Shown here: in pieces, positions 1 to 8,324 of the stretch
Numbering within the stretch: position 1 is the first letter of the stretch
Layout: each line of letters starts with the position of its first letter
Assembly (NCBI GenBank): GCA_938048695.1
Contig: CALIUO010000024.1
Coordinates: 1 to 51,684, forward strand
Length of the DNA stretch: 51,684 nucleotides
Source: an uncultured SAR86 cluster bacterium
GTDB taxonomy: Bacteria; Pseudomonadota; Gammaproteobacteria; Magnimaribacterales; Magnimaribacteraceae
Reading direction: 5' to 3'
Program-made: the position numbers and the translations under genes
The notes under the pieces: model-generated
Told to the model about the DNA's origin: nothing
What the model saw: the letters and a program-made list of their open reading frames with translations, nothing else
Databases searched by the model: none

Positions 1-661
1 GCCAAATGAAATCAAGAAAGAATTTCCTAATATCTTTGATCAATGCAAAAAATTTGGTTTCGATCTCACAAAAGAACCAATACCGGTTGTGCCTGCGGCC
101 CACTACACTTGTGGAGGAGTCAAAGTTGATCTAGATAGCAAAACCAATATAGATGGATTATATGCAATAGGTGAAGTATCCAGCACAGGACTCCATGGAG
201 CCAATAGGATGGCAAGCAATTCATTATTAGAATGCGTAGTCTTTGCAAAGAAAGCAGCTGAGCACATCTATTCAAACTTTCAAGAAAATATGGAACCCAT
301 AAAAGAATGGGATATTTCTAAAGTCACAGAAACACAAGAAGGTGTAATCGTAAGACATAATTGGGATGACATAAGAAGATTGATGTGGGATTACGTGGGA
401 ATAGTCAGATCTAATAATCTCCTGAAAAGAGCTGAGATAGCCATGAAAGTTATAAATCAGGAGGTAAATTATTTTTATGGAAAGTATCTAATAAGTTCAG
501 ACTTGATAGAGTTACGTAATCTAGCGCTGGTGGCAAATCTTACAATTAAAAGTGCTTTAAAAAGAAAAGAAAGCAGAGGGTTGCACTACTCTCTAGATTA
601 TCCGAACCTAATGAAAACAGCTAGATCTACAATCTTAGACCCGTCGAAACTAAAAATTTAA
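1..661 (+). CDS. nadB: L-aspartate oxidase, C-terminal part (5' end outside the window)
   Basis: This flavoprotein oxidises L-aspartate to iminoaspartate, the first step of de novo NAD synthesis. The frame is open from base 2 to the stop at 659-661, so the gene begins before the window. About 219 codons are visible, less than half of the usual length of about 540. The visible part holds the fumarate-reductase/succinate-dehydrogenase-type active-site segment PAAHYTCGGV, the FAD-domain return GLYAIGEVSSTGLHGANRMASN (split here only for reading), and then the helical C-terminal domain. A GTG at 89 is an internal codon, not the start. The gene converges on the crotonase gene with one base between the stops and no visible terminator. 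Confidence 0.93.
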   Translation, partial: PNEIKKEFPNIFDQCKKFGFDLTKEPIPVVPAAHYTCGGVKVDLDSKTNIDGLYAIGEVSSTGLHGANRMASNSLLECVVFAKKAAEHIYSNFQENMEPIKEWDISKVTETQEGVIVRHNWDDIRRLMWDYVGIVRSNNLLKRAEIAMKVINQEVNYFYGKYLISSDLIELRNLALVANLTIKSALKRKESRGLHYSLDYPNLMKTARSTILDPSKLKI

Positions 662-662
662 T

Positions 663-1436
663 TTATTTCCTATAGAACTTAGGCACTTCCCTGTTTAGAG
701 ATGCTTCGATTCCAGCTTTAAAGTCTTCTGTTTTTTGGAGTCTAACCTGCTCACTTAATTCCCATTCAACGATTTTCTCTACTTCTTCAGCTAAATTGCC
801 CCTTAAAGTTGCCCGTATAGATTCTACTGCCATAGGAGCAGAGCTAGTTATTGTTTCAGCAAAGTTCTCAGCTTCTATCATTAGATTTTCTTTTGAAGTT
901 AATCTATCGGCTAACCCTATCTGGTAGGCTTCTTCTCCAGCCACACGTCTAGCAGAAAACAGCATATCCATGGCCTTTTGCTTCCCTACGACACGAGGTA
1001 ATGTAATAGATGACCCAAAACCAGGATGAAATCCTAGTTTGGCAAAATTCGCTGCGAATCTCGCTTCAGGACAAGCTATTCTAAAGTCAGCTGATAGAGC
1101 TAGGCCTAGCCCTCCCCCAATTGCCGCGCCTTGAATAATAGCTATTACTGGCTTCTTAGTTTTAAACAATCTTACTGCCTGAGCATATAACTTAGAATAT
1201 GGAACTGATTTATCAAGCATATCTTCGTCTTGACCAAAATTAGCTCCCGCACAAAAGTTTTTTCCTTGAGAGCTTAATATGATTATTCTGCACTCAGAGA
1301 TTTCACCTAACTCTTCGTAAGCATCTGCGATTTGCTCAATTAGCAGATAGTCAAAAAAATTATTAGGAGGTCTTTGTATCTCAACATAAGCAAGATTGTT
1401 TTTAACTTGTACTGAAATATCTTCAAAAGTTTTCAT
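663..1436 (-). CDS. Enoyl-CoA hydratase/isomerase (crotonase) family protein with altered catalytic positions
   Basis: A 257-residue crotonase-fold protein. The oxyanion-hole segments are present (FCAGANFG near residue 62 and AAIGGGLGLALSADFR near 105). When I align it by eye with classical enoyl-CoA hydratase, the first catalytic Glu (PEINLG motif) is replaced by the segment NFAKLGFHPG. The second Glu (AMEM) is Asp (AMDM). It may therefore not be a plain hydratase; crotonases with such changes include isomerases and hydrolases. It starts two bases after the stop of the upstream alkylsulfatase-like gene, with an AGGA ribosome site, so the two are probably co-transcribed. The exact substrate cannot be told. 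Confidence 0.85.
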   Translation of the reverse strand: MKTFEDISVQVKNNLAYVEIQRPPNNFFDYLLIEQIADAYEELGEISECRIIILSSQGKNFCAGANFGQDEDMLDKSVPYSKLYAQAVRLFKTKKPVIAIIQGAAIGGGLGLALSADFRIACPEARFAANFAKLGFHPGFGSSITLPRVVGKQKAMDMLFSARRVAGEEAYQIGLADRLTSKENLMIEAENFAETITSSAPMAVESIRATLRGNLAEEVEKIVEWELSEQVRLQKTEDFKAGIEASLNREVPKFYRK

Positions 1437-1438
1437 AC

Positions 1439-3142
1439 TTAATTCCTCAAACTTGTAAAAAAGGTAAGCAGGTCTGTTCGACTGCCCTCTATTTGTAAAG
1501 TGCCATTAACAAGAGATATTGGCAAGCTCTTTATTCCTGACAATATTGCCTTTAAATCCTCTTCTTTACTGGTTACTTGCACAGAAGATCCTGAAATTAA
1601 AAAAGGTTGTACTTCAAGCACACCTTTTCTTAAAAAAACAGAAAAAACCTTTGAAGAGTCAGTAAAGGTAAAGAGTAATTGAATATTTTTATCTATAGAC
1701 TTTTCTGGAATAACATTAACCTTTAACGAATCCATCATTGATTCTATGGGGTATTTTTTAATTACTTCTATATCAGGTAATAATATATCGCTTTCTTGAT
1801 AATCTTTATCGAGCTGAGCCGCACTACTAAGATAGTAGTACCTTGAATTTGGATTACTTTCTTTATTACCTAAAGCAATCAGACATGATTGTCTAAGTAA
1901 CTCAGTCTTTTCATCTGCTGGTCTTACTCTTAACAGATAGTCTGTTAATTGTAATGACCATTGAAATTTTCCTTCAATATAAGACTGTTCAGCAATAAGA
2001 AATAAATCATCCCAATCACCAACTAACTTTATGAAGTTTTCAGCTTCCTCTTTTTTTGGCAAAGGTTTAAGTGTTGAAGGATTACCATCAAACCATCCCA
2101 AATACCCAGAAAATACATTTTTTGCTGACCATGCTGGTGAGCCATAAAATTCTTTTAAATAAGGAGAGTCACCTAAATGCTTAGGTAATATCAATTGTTC
2201 AGCAATCTCATCAGGGCCAAACCCAAGGTTCATTAAACGAACAGTTTGATCATGTACAAACTGAATTCCATCTCGGTAAGTAGTAAGCAATTTATTAATC
2301 TTTTCCTTTCCTTCTAAAGGTCGTGTATGACTCGGTACCAAGAATTCTGGTTCTAAATATCTCATCATATCTATGCTATTTACCCAGCCTGCCAAATCTC
2401 TGTAAGGAGTCCCTCTGATCGTGTAAAGATTGGGGAAAGTCTTATAAAAATTGTCACCCGGAAATAAAGCCTTTTTTCCTGGTAACCAGACGAAAAGCTG
2501 ATCATTAGTTTCTCCAGGAGCATGGAAAAGTTCAACTTCAATACCCCCTACTTCAAATTTCAACTTATCCGTGAAAGTTTTTGTAGGATAAAGAAGGCCT
2601 GGTTTTCTACCATCTCTTCCAATTTCAAGAAAAGGTCCAATTCCATTATTTTCTACCTGCTCTTTTGGTAAGGCATTGCCAAACATTCTGTTTGATCTAG
2701 AAGAAATAATAGGCCTTAGAATACCTATGACTCTGGATAAATATTCTGCTGTTGAAGAATGAGCGTAAATTTCTGGATTTGAATCTTCTGCAAATACTGT
2801 AGCTCCATAAGTGTGATCGGCATGATTATGGGTATAAATAATAGCTTCGACAGGATTTGAATTAATAGTATCAAATATTTCTTTAACTTCTCTCGCTGTC
2901 TCAACAGTACCTGTAGTATCAATAATGATATTTGAGTTCTCACCTTCAACAAGAATAGCGTTAGCCAAAGCGAAGCCTACAGCGACATGCACTCCTTCTG
3001 TAACCTCAATTACCTCTGTCCTAAATTCCTCACTATGAGAAGCAAGATCTTCAGGCGTAGGGGAGTCAGTAGCCTCAAGTGGTATGGGATCTGAACATCC
3101 AACAGTCCATAGAACTGAAAATGATAAGATTAGATATTTCAA
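1439..3142 (-). CDS. Alkylsulfatase-like metallo-beta-lactamase-fold lipoprotein
   Basis: 567 residues. The N-terminus is a hydrophobic leader ending in a Cys near residue 16 (TVGC), a probable but not ideal lipobox. The metal-binding motif HNHADH lies at 105-110. It is followed by the segments FHAPGETNDQLFVW and FPGDNFYKTFPNLYTIRG, which resemble the SdsA1/BDS1 alkylsulfatases, then a dimerisation-like helical region and a C-terminal SCP2-like domain. Such enzymes hydrolyse alkyl sulfate esters in the periplasm. The protein is somewhat shorter than SdsA1. The start is a TTG supported by an AAGGAG site about nine bases upstream (3152-3157). It leads an apparent two-gene unit with the crotonase. 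Another ester or lactone substrate is possible. Confidence 0.82.
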   Translation of the reverse strand: MKYLILSFSVLWTVGCSDPIPLEATDSPTPEDLASHSEEFRTEVIEVTEGVHVAVGFALANAILVEGENSNIIIDTTGTVETAREVKEIFDTINSNPVEAIIYTHNHADHTYGATVFAEDSNPEIYAHSSTAEYLSRVIGILRPIISSRSNRMFGNALPKEQVENNGIGPFLEIGRDGRKPGLLYPTKTFTDKLKFEVGGIEVELFHAPGETNDQLFVWLPGKKALFPGDNFYKTFPNLYTIRGTPYRDLAGWVNSIDMMRYLEPEFLVPSHTRPLEGKEKINKLLTTYRDGIQFVHDQTVRLMNLGFGPDEIAEQLILPKHLGDSPYLKEFYGSPAWSAKNVFSGYLGWFDGNPSTLKPLPKKEEAENFIKLVGDWDDLFLIAEQSYIEGKFQWSLQLTDYLLRVRPADEKTELLRQSCLIALGNKESNPNSRYYYLSSAAQLDKDYQESDILLPDIEVIKKYPIESMMDSLKVNVIPEKSIDKNIQLLFTFTDSSKVFSVFLRKGVLEVQPFLISGSSVQVTSKEEDLKAILSGIKSLPISLVNGTLQIEGSRTDLLTFFTSLRN

Positions 3143-3154
3143 AATCGTATCTCC

Positions 3155-4534
3155 TTAGTATTGTGTATTTAAGGCTTTCATCCATCTTCTAGACTTATAC
3201 CTATAAGCCAAGAGAACACCTTTTAGAAAATAATCTGCAACGAGCGTAGCGTAGATCCATTCAATCGATAAGCCAAGCATATAAAATAAATATGCCAAAG
3301 GCACTCTAACAAGAACTAACCCTATTAGGGTAATTATCAAAGGTGATTTGGTATCTCCGGCACCTCTTACAGCGCCCCCGATAGAAAATTCAATTGCCAT
3401 AAAAGGTTGCATGATTCCGAGAATCCAAACAAATATTACAGCTTTGTTAACAACATCTATGTCATCTATGAAGAAACCAGAGAGTTCTCTTGAAAAAAGA
3501 GCTAAGACTATTCCTAAAGTTCCCATTGAAAGCACAGTCATGCCAGCGGCTTTAAAGCCTGAATCATAAGCTTTATCTGGATCTGAAGCTCCTAAGTGTT
3601 GTCCAGTAAGGGTAGCGCCAGCTATTGCAAATCCGTTGCCAACAGTAAAAGAGACCATGAGCACATTGACACCAATATTGTAAGCAGCGACAGCATCAGT
3701 ACCATACAACGCTACTATCCAAAAAAAAGAAAGCATTCCAAATTGAAATATAAAAGATTCTAATCCTGCTGGATAACTAATGGTTATCAATTGATTGAGT
3801 CTTTCGTAGGTCATAGAACCAGCTTTACCAATCTCTACTGCAAGTTTTTTACCAAACCACAGACCTAGAACTAGTACTGAATTGAATGTAAATGCTAAAC
3901 CGCCAGCTAACGCAGCACCTACAACACCCATTTCTGGCATACCAAAACGACCCTCTACCAAGCCTATCAAAAGTATGATGTTAACTATGTTAGTCAATAA
4001 ACCAATATACAGAGGAGTTTTGGCATCTCCGGCTGCTCTTTGAGCTGTTCCAAGAACCATAGAAATAGCAAAAACAGGAGTAAACCCAACAAGAATTTGA
4101 GTATATGTAACAGATAACTTCCTAGATGCTTCATCAAGACCAAAAAGACCGATCATTGCATCGGCTCCTATCCATAAAAGAATCACTGTAACAAAAGAGA
4201 TAAGCAAGCAAAGTCCGAGTGAAGCTCTGGTAACTTGTGCAGCTTCATGGGCATTGCCGGAACCAATTGCTCTTGCCACTAAAGCCGTAGTACCAGCCAT
4301 GATGGCCATTAATAAAGCTTGAAATACCCAGAAAATTCTCTGTCCAGTACCTACAGCCGCTACTGCCTCTGCTCCAAGAGACCCTACGGCCTTAATAGAA
4401 ACTAATCCTACAGACGCAAATAGTAGGTTACTTAGAATTGAAGGCCACGCAAGACCCCAAACACTGAGCGATTCGGGATGAGTTATTTCTGCAGATTCTT
4501 CTTTGATCTGATTCTTATCAATTTCCGTGGACAT
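3155..4534 (-). CDS. MATE family efflux transporter
   Basis: 459 residues with about twelve hydrophobic segments and the two-halved MATE/DinF arrangement. Typical segments are GLAWPSILSNLL in the first helix, AVAAVGTGQRIFWVFQAL in the first half, and AGATLTGQHLGA and GGAVRGAGDTKSPL in the second. MATE proteins export cationic drugs, metabolites or toxins in exchange for Na+ or H+. The ATG at 4534 has no Shine-Dalgarno sequence, and the gene diverges from tdk with about 40 bases between starts. Its stop lies 12 bases before the alkylsulfatase-like start, so it is probably the first gene of that leftward unit. Substrate unknown. Confidence 0.92.
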   Translation of the reverse strand: MSTEIDKNQIKEESAEITHPESLSVWGLAWPSILSNLLFASVGLVSIKAVGSLGAEAVAAVGTGQRIFWVFQALLMAIMAGTTALVARAIGSGNAHEAAQVTRASLGLCLLISFVTVILLWIGADAMIGLFGLDEASRKLSVTYTQILVGFTPVFAISMVLGTAQRAAGDAKTPLYIGLLTNIVNIILLIGLVEGRFGMPEMGVVGAALAGGLAFTFNSVLVLGLWFGKKLAVEIGKAGSMTYERLNQLITISYPAGLESFIFQFGMLSFFWIVALYGTDAVAAYNIGVNVLMVSFTVGNGFAIAGATLTGQHLGASDPDKAYDSGFKAAGMTVLSMGTLGIVLALFSRELSGFFIDDIDVVNKAVIFVWILGIMQPFMAIEFSIGGAVRGAGDTKSPLIITLIGLVLVRVPLAYLFYMLGLSIEWIYATLVADYFLKGVLLAYRYKSRRWMKALNTQY

Positions 4535-4574
4535 AAAAAAGGCTGCTATAGTATCACAATCAATACATTGGATT

Positions 4575-5159
4575 ATGGCTAAGCTTTACTTTAATTACTC
4601 GTCTATGAATGCTGGTAAATCCACCATGCTTCTTCAAGCCAATCATAATTACTTAGAAAGAGGAATGAAGCCTCAAATATATACATCAGATTTAGACAAT
4701 AGATTTGGTAAAGGTGAGATAGTATCGAGGATAGGCTTAAAATATAAATCAAATATTTTTAATACAAAAACAAGTATTTACGAAGAAATATTAACTTTTA
4801 GAGATAATGATGAAGTTGATTGCGTATTGATCGATGAGGCTCAATTTTTAACTAAAAATCAAGTATTACAATTAGGACAGATTGTAGATGAATTAAATAT
4901 TCCTGTATTGGCATTTGGTATAAGGACAGATTTTCAAGGTAACTTATTTGAAGGAAGTAAATTTTTACTCGCCTGGGCAGATAATTTGAAGGAAATAAAG
5001 ACAGTCTGTCATTGCGGAAGAAAGGCCACTATGGTCCTTAGACTTAATGAAGAAGGATCGATAATGACTGATGGCAGTCAGATAGAAATTGGCGGTGAAG
5101 AGAAATATGTTTCAGTTTGTAGAAAGCATTTTCAGGCTAAAGATATTGGTGTGAGTTAG
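4575..5159 (+). CDS. tdk: Thymidine kinase (type II)
   Basis: Phosphorylates thymidine to dTMP with ATP in the salvage pathway. The 194-residue protein closely follows E. coli Tdk. It has the P-loop MNAGKST at residues 11-17, the Walker-B-like DEAQFL, the RTDFQGNLFEGS lasso region, and the zinc-binding pairs CHCGRK and CRKH. I place the start at the ATG at 4575 (MAKLYFNYSS), which matches the family. An in-frame start at 4527 would add 16 atypical residues and overlap the divergent MATE gene. No Shine-Dalgarno sequence precedes the ATG. A TATAGT -10-like box lies at 4547-4552. The 3' end overlaps the convergent CNT transporter gene by four bases, and the two belong to one nucleoside-use neighbourhood. 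Confidence 0.96.
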   Translation: MAKLYFNYSSMNAGKSTMLLQANHNYLERGMKPQIYTSDLDNRFGKGEIVSRIGLKYKSNIFNTKTSIYEEILTFRDNDEVDCVLIDEAQFLTKNQVLQLGQIVDELNIPVLAFGIRTDFQGNLFEGSKFLLAWADNLKEIKTVCHCGRKATMVLRLNEEGSIMTDGSQIEIGGEEKYVSVCRKHFQAKDIGVS

Positions 5160-6409
5160 AGGATACCGACCATAAACCCAGTCAAGCAAGATGCTAATAA
5201 CGCAGCCCATAAAGCCTTTCCTGATATAGATATTAAATCCATCCTCCTTTCAGGTACCATAGCACTGAGTCCACTTAACAAAATACCAACACTACTAAAG
5301 TTAGCGAACCCACAAAGAGCATATAACATTATTAGTCTGCTTTTATCGCCCAGTGGATATGCTTCTGCATCAGACAGGTATAAATAAGCAACAAATTCAT
5401 TAAGTGCGGTTTTAATTCCCAATAATTGACCGGCCATAAAAGTCTCATTCCAAGGTATACCCATAAACCAAGCTAAAGGAATAAAGATATAACCAAGTAT
5501 TAGCTCGAGAGTAATTGGAGAGCCATTAAGATTTGGCAATAAGCCCAAGATTGAATTAAGAAGAAAAACTAAGGCCATTACAACAATAAGCATGGCCGCA
5601 ATATTGAGAAACATATCTAGACCATTTTTAGTGCCTTGAGTTATTGCATCCATCGTTCCTGAATATAATTCTTCTGATTTATTTTCGGGGAACTCTGTTT
5701 TCGTCTCGCTAGGAATCATAATGTTTGCAAACATGATTGCAGCAGGGACAGATATTAATGAAGCTGATAAAAAATGACCTATTAGACCAGGTCCATATAT
5801 TGGCGACAGCATGGTTGTATAAACGACCATAACGGAACCAGCAATAGTAGACATTCCAGCCGTCATAATTACAAGTAATTCGTGTCTCGTCATGGCAGAT
5901 AAATAAGGTCTAATGAGCAGTGGTGCTTCAACCTGACCAAGAAATATATTAGCAGTAGCTCCTAGGCCAATTGGACCTCCAACATTGAGTGGCCGCTTGA
6001 AGAGCATTGATAAAGCATTCACCAGAACTGGAATAACTTTCCAATACCAAAGGAGAGCTGAAATGGCAGACATTAAAATGACCAATGTCAGGCCACCAAA
6101 AGCAAAAATGAAGGTTCCAGCTGGATTATTAACATCGAAAGGAGCATTTGGAGCACCATCTGCCAGGTAGCCAAACACAAATCCTGTCCCATAATCATTG
6201 GCTGCTTTAAGAACCATCACGCCATCAGATAAAACATTAAAAAAAGAAGATACTAATTCCACTTTTGTCAGTAATACCGCTAGAATAAATTGAATCAGAA
6301 CCCCAGTTACAACATATCTAATTTTTATAGCTTTAATGTTTTCGCTAAATATTGCTCCTAAAGAAAGCAAAGCGAACAATCCTATGGTCGGTTGTAAATA
6401 TTCCATCAC
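5156..6409 (-). CDS. Concentrative nucleoside transporter (CNT/NupC family)
   Basis: 417 residues, with roughly ten hydrophobic segments. It carries the CNT core: the segment FAFGGLTLVILMSAISALLW, then GATANIFLGQVEAPLLIRPY (the nucleoside-binding Q-x-E-A-P loop), MTAGMSTIAGSVM, and a second half ending with CGFANFSSVGILL. CNT proteins import nucleosides with Na+ or H+ across the inner membrane. The start ATG overlaps the stop of the upstream dioxygenase gene by four bases (ATGA), so the two are translationally coupled. With tdk and an adenosine-kinase-like protein nearby, the cluster serves nucleoside capture. The specificity (pyrimidine or purine) cannot be read from sequence alone. Confidence 0.92.
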   Translation of the reverse strand: MMEYLQPTIGLFALLSLGAIFSENIKAIKIRYVVTGVLIQFILAVLLTKVELVSSFFNVLSDGVMVLKAANDYGTGFVFGYLADGAPNAPFDVNNPAGTFIFAFGGLTLVILMSAISALLWYWKVIPVLVNALSMLFKRPLNVGGPIGLGATANIFLGQVEAPLLIRPYLSAMTRHELLVIMTAGMSTIAGSVMVVYTTMLSPIYGPGLIGHFLSASLISVPAAIMFANIMIPSETKTEFPENKSEELYSGTMDAITQGTKNGLDMFLNIAAMLIVVMALVFLLNSILGLLPNLNGSPITLELILGYIFIPLAWFMGIPWNETFMAGQLLGIKTALNEFVAYLYLSDAEAYPLGDKSRLIMLYALCGFANFSSVGILLSGLSAMVPERRMDLISISGKALWAALLASCLTGFMVGIL

Positions 6410-7338
6410 GACAGTTTAATTTCTTTTAGTCTTTCTTGCAGAAAATCTTCAGCCATTATTCCTTGAGGATATAAATTGGGATTAGATTCTTTAATGTAAT
6501 TTGGAAGAGTTTCGATATACCAATCTGGATTTGGGTGTACAAAAAAAGGAATTGAATAACGTGAAGACTGTGTCTCCTGACCAACAGCCTTGACCCTATG
6601 CGTGGTTGAGGTCAGGTAATTGTTCGTGAGCCGTTGAAGCATATCGCCAATATTGCAAATAATCACATCTTTATCTACTGACGCCCTTACCCATTCATTT
6701 TCGTTTGTAAAGATTTCCAGTCCTGATTGCTGGCCTCCGATCAGCAGAGTAATTAGATTGATATCTTCATGGGCCCCTGCTCGCTCACCCTCTTCTTCGT
6801 TTTGAATAGGAGGATAATGAATGACGCGCATAACACTATTTCCCTTATTTATAACTTTATGAAAATAGTCAAAATTAAGATCTAAGTAAATGGCAATTGC
6901 TTCAAGTAGTGAATTTCCCAATTTGTCGAACTGAAGAAATAAGTTATTAGTTTTCTCTTTAAATTGATTTACATCGGGTAAATCAACATTATCAAACATC
7001 CACTTACGATAGGAATCATTGTGAGCTAGCTCTCTTCCTACATGCCAAAATTCTTTTAGATCAGCTACATTGGAATCTTTTGCAGTCTCGATCTTGAAGG
7101 GAGTATATCCACGTGCGCCATTTAATTCAGGTATATGAAAATTTCTTTTGCGATCTTCTGGTAAATTAAAAAATTCTTTGAAGAGATTCTGAATTTCAGC
7201 AACTAATTCAGTATCGATTCCATGATTTTTAACTCCGCAAAACCCCCATTTCTTAAAACTATCGCCTAATTTTTTCGAAAATGAATTGAGATCAACATCC
7301 TTTTCATCTAAGGACACAACAGAGAATGGAGTTTTCAA
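6406..7338 (-). CDS. Isopenicillin-N-synthase-family Fe(II)/2-oxoglutarate dioxygenase
   Basis: 310 residues, a double-stranded beta-helix enzyme with an N-terminal DIOX_N-like region (WGFCGVKNHG). The iron ligands His190, Asp192 (HED) and His247 (STTHRV) are present, as is the 2-oxoglutarate-binding Arg260-x-Ser262 (RYSIPFF). Bacterial members oxidise small molecules, and the family includes fungal thymine 7-hydroxylase. Translational coupling to a nucleoside transporter suggests that the substrate is a nucleoside or nucleobase; that is inference. The start is a TTG at 7338, which gives the usual N-terminus for the family. A perfect TATAAT for this strand lies at 7374-7379, about 35 bases upstream. 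Confidence 0.88.
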   Translation of the reverse strand: MKTPFSVVSLDEKDVDLNSFSKKLGDSFKKWGFCGVKNHGIDTELVAEIQNLFKEFFNLPEDRKRNFHIPELNGARGYTPFKIETAKDSNVADLKEFWHVGRELAHNDSYRKWMFDNVDLPDVNQFKEKTNNLFLQFDKLGNSLLEAIAIYLDLNFDYFHKVINKGNSVMRVIHYPPIQNEEEGERAGAHEDINLITLLIGGQQSGLEIFTNENEWVRASVDKDVIICNIGDMLQRLTNNYLTSTTHRVKAVGQETQSSRYSIPFFVHPNPDWYIETLPNYIKESNPNLYPQGIMAEDFLQERLKEIKLS

Positions 7339-7385
7339 GTTAATATTTATTGTAATTGATTCAGTTAGGTAAGATTATAGACCAT

Positions 7386-8279
7386 ATGAGTAAGATTTAT
7401 GGTTTTGGCAATGCCTTGATTGATATAGAAATTACAGTAAGCGAAGAGCAGTTAAAAAACACTAATATCAGCAAAGGTCTTATGAAGCACATTTCTCAAG
7501 AAGAATTGGAAATGTATTTAAAGAGTTTTGCAAATCAAGTGAATTCAGCTTTGCCAGGTGGTTCCATTGCTAATTCGATGCATGCAGCCAACAAACATAA
7601 TATTGAAACTCATTTTTCCTGTGCTATTGGTGATGATGAATATGGCGAAATCTTTGTTAATTCCTTTGAAGACAAGCTTAGTGGCCTCTCTATTTATACG
7701 TCCAAACTACCTACTGGGATTTGTCTGATATTTATTACTCCAGATGGTCAGAGAACAATGGCAGCTAATCTAGGTGCTAATACAGACCTGCATAAGGATT
7801 GTATTGATATCAACAAGCTAAAAAATTCTGAGTATCTCTTGTTTGATAATTTTGCTTTATCTACAGAGAAAGGTTTTAAAGTTGCAAAATTTTGTTTGTC
7901 TCTGAATCAATATTCAAAAGTATGCTTTGGGATTTCTGATGTATCTCTGGTAGAAGAAAATAGCATTCAATTAAAAGAGTTATTCGATGACAAAATAGAT
8001 ATCCTCTATGGAAATGAAGCAGAAATAAATAGCTTTATTAATACTCATAGAATTTATTCATCGAATATTCTCACTACATTCGGTGCGGAAGGAGCAAAGT
8101 TTAACAAGACTAGATTAGATGCTCCTGAGATAAAAATTGCAAATTCTAATGGCGCTGGAGACGCTCTTATCGGTAGCTTCTTGGCAAACAGAATCAATAA
8201 CTTAGATATTGAAGACTCTCTACAAGATGCAATTTCTTATGCTTCGAGGGTTTGCACGACAAACGGGCCTAGACTCTAA
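7386..8279 (+). CDS. PfkB-family sugar kinase, adenosine-kinase-like
   Basis: 297 residues from the ATG at 7386. A TTG at 7356 would add ten unlikely residues. The N-terminus KIYGFGNALIDIE, the substrate motif GGSIANSMHAANKH and the catalytic anion-hole motif NGAGDALIGSF are classical PfkB/ribokinase features. The segment ITPDGQRTMAANLGAN resembles bacterial adenosine kinases. The probable reaction is ATP-dependent phosphorylation of adenosine or a related nucleoside. No Shine-Dalgarno site precedes the ATG, and a TTGTAA-17-GATTAT promoter candidate would place transcription at or next to the start codon. The gene ends at a strong terminator. It diverges from the dioxygenase-transporter operon, extending the nucleoside theme. 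Confidence 0.87.
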   Translation: MSKIYGFGNALIDIEITVSEEQLKNTNISKGLMKHISQEELEMYLKSFANQVNSALPGGSIANSMHAANKHNIETHFSCAIGDDEYGEIFVNSFEDKLSGLSIYTSKLPTGICLIFITPDGQRTMAANLGANTDLHKDCIDINKLKNSEYLLFDNFALSTEKGFKVAKFCLSLNQYSKVCFGISDVSLVEENSIQLKELFDDKIDILYGNEAEINSFINTHRIYSSNILTTFGAEGAKFNKTRLDAPEIKIANSNGAGDALIGSFLANRINNLDIEDSLQDAISYASRVCTTNGPRL

Positions 8280-8282
8280 TAT

Positions 8283-8310
8283 AAAAAACGCCACATAAGT
8301 GGCGTTTTTT
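8283..8310. terminator. Bidirectional rho-independent terminator
   Basis: A perfect 6-bp GC-rich stem CGCCAC/GTGGCG (8289-8294 with 8299-8304) and a 4-base loop are flanked by six A and six T. It lies between the convergent PfkB and TonB-receptor genes and can serve both strands. Confidence 0.93.
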
Positions 8311-8324
8311 ATTATATGAAGATC

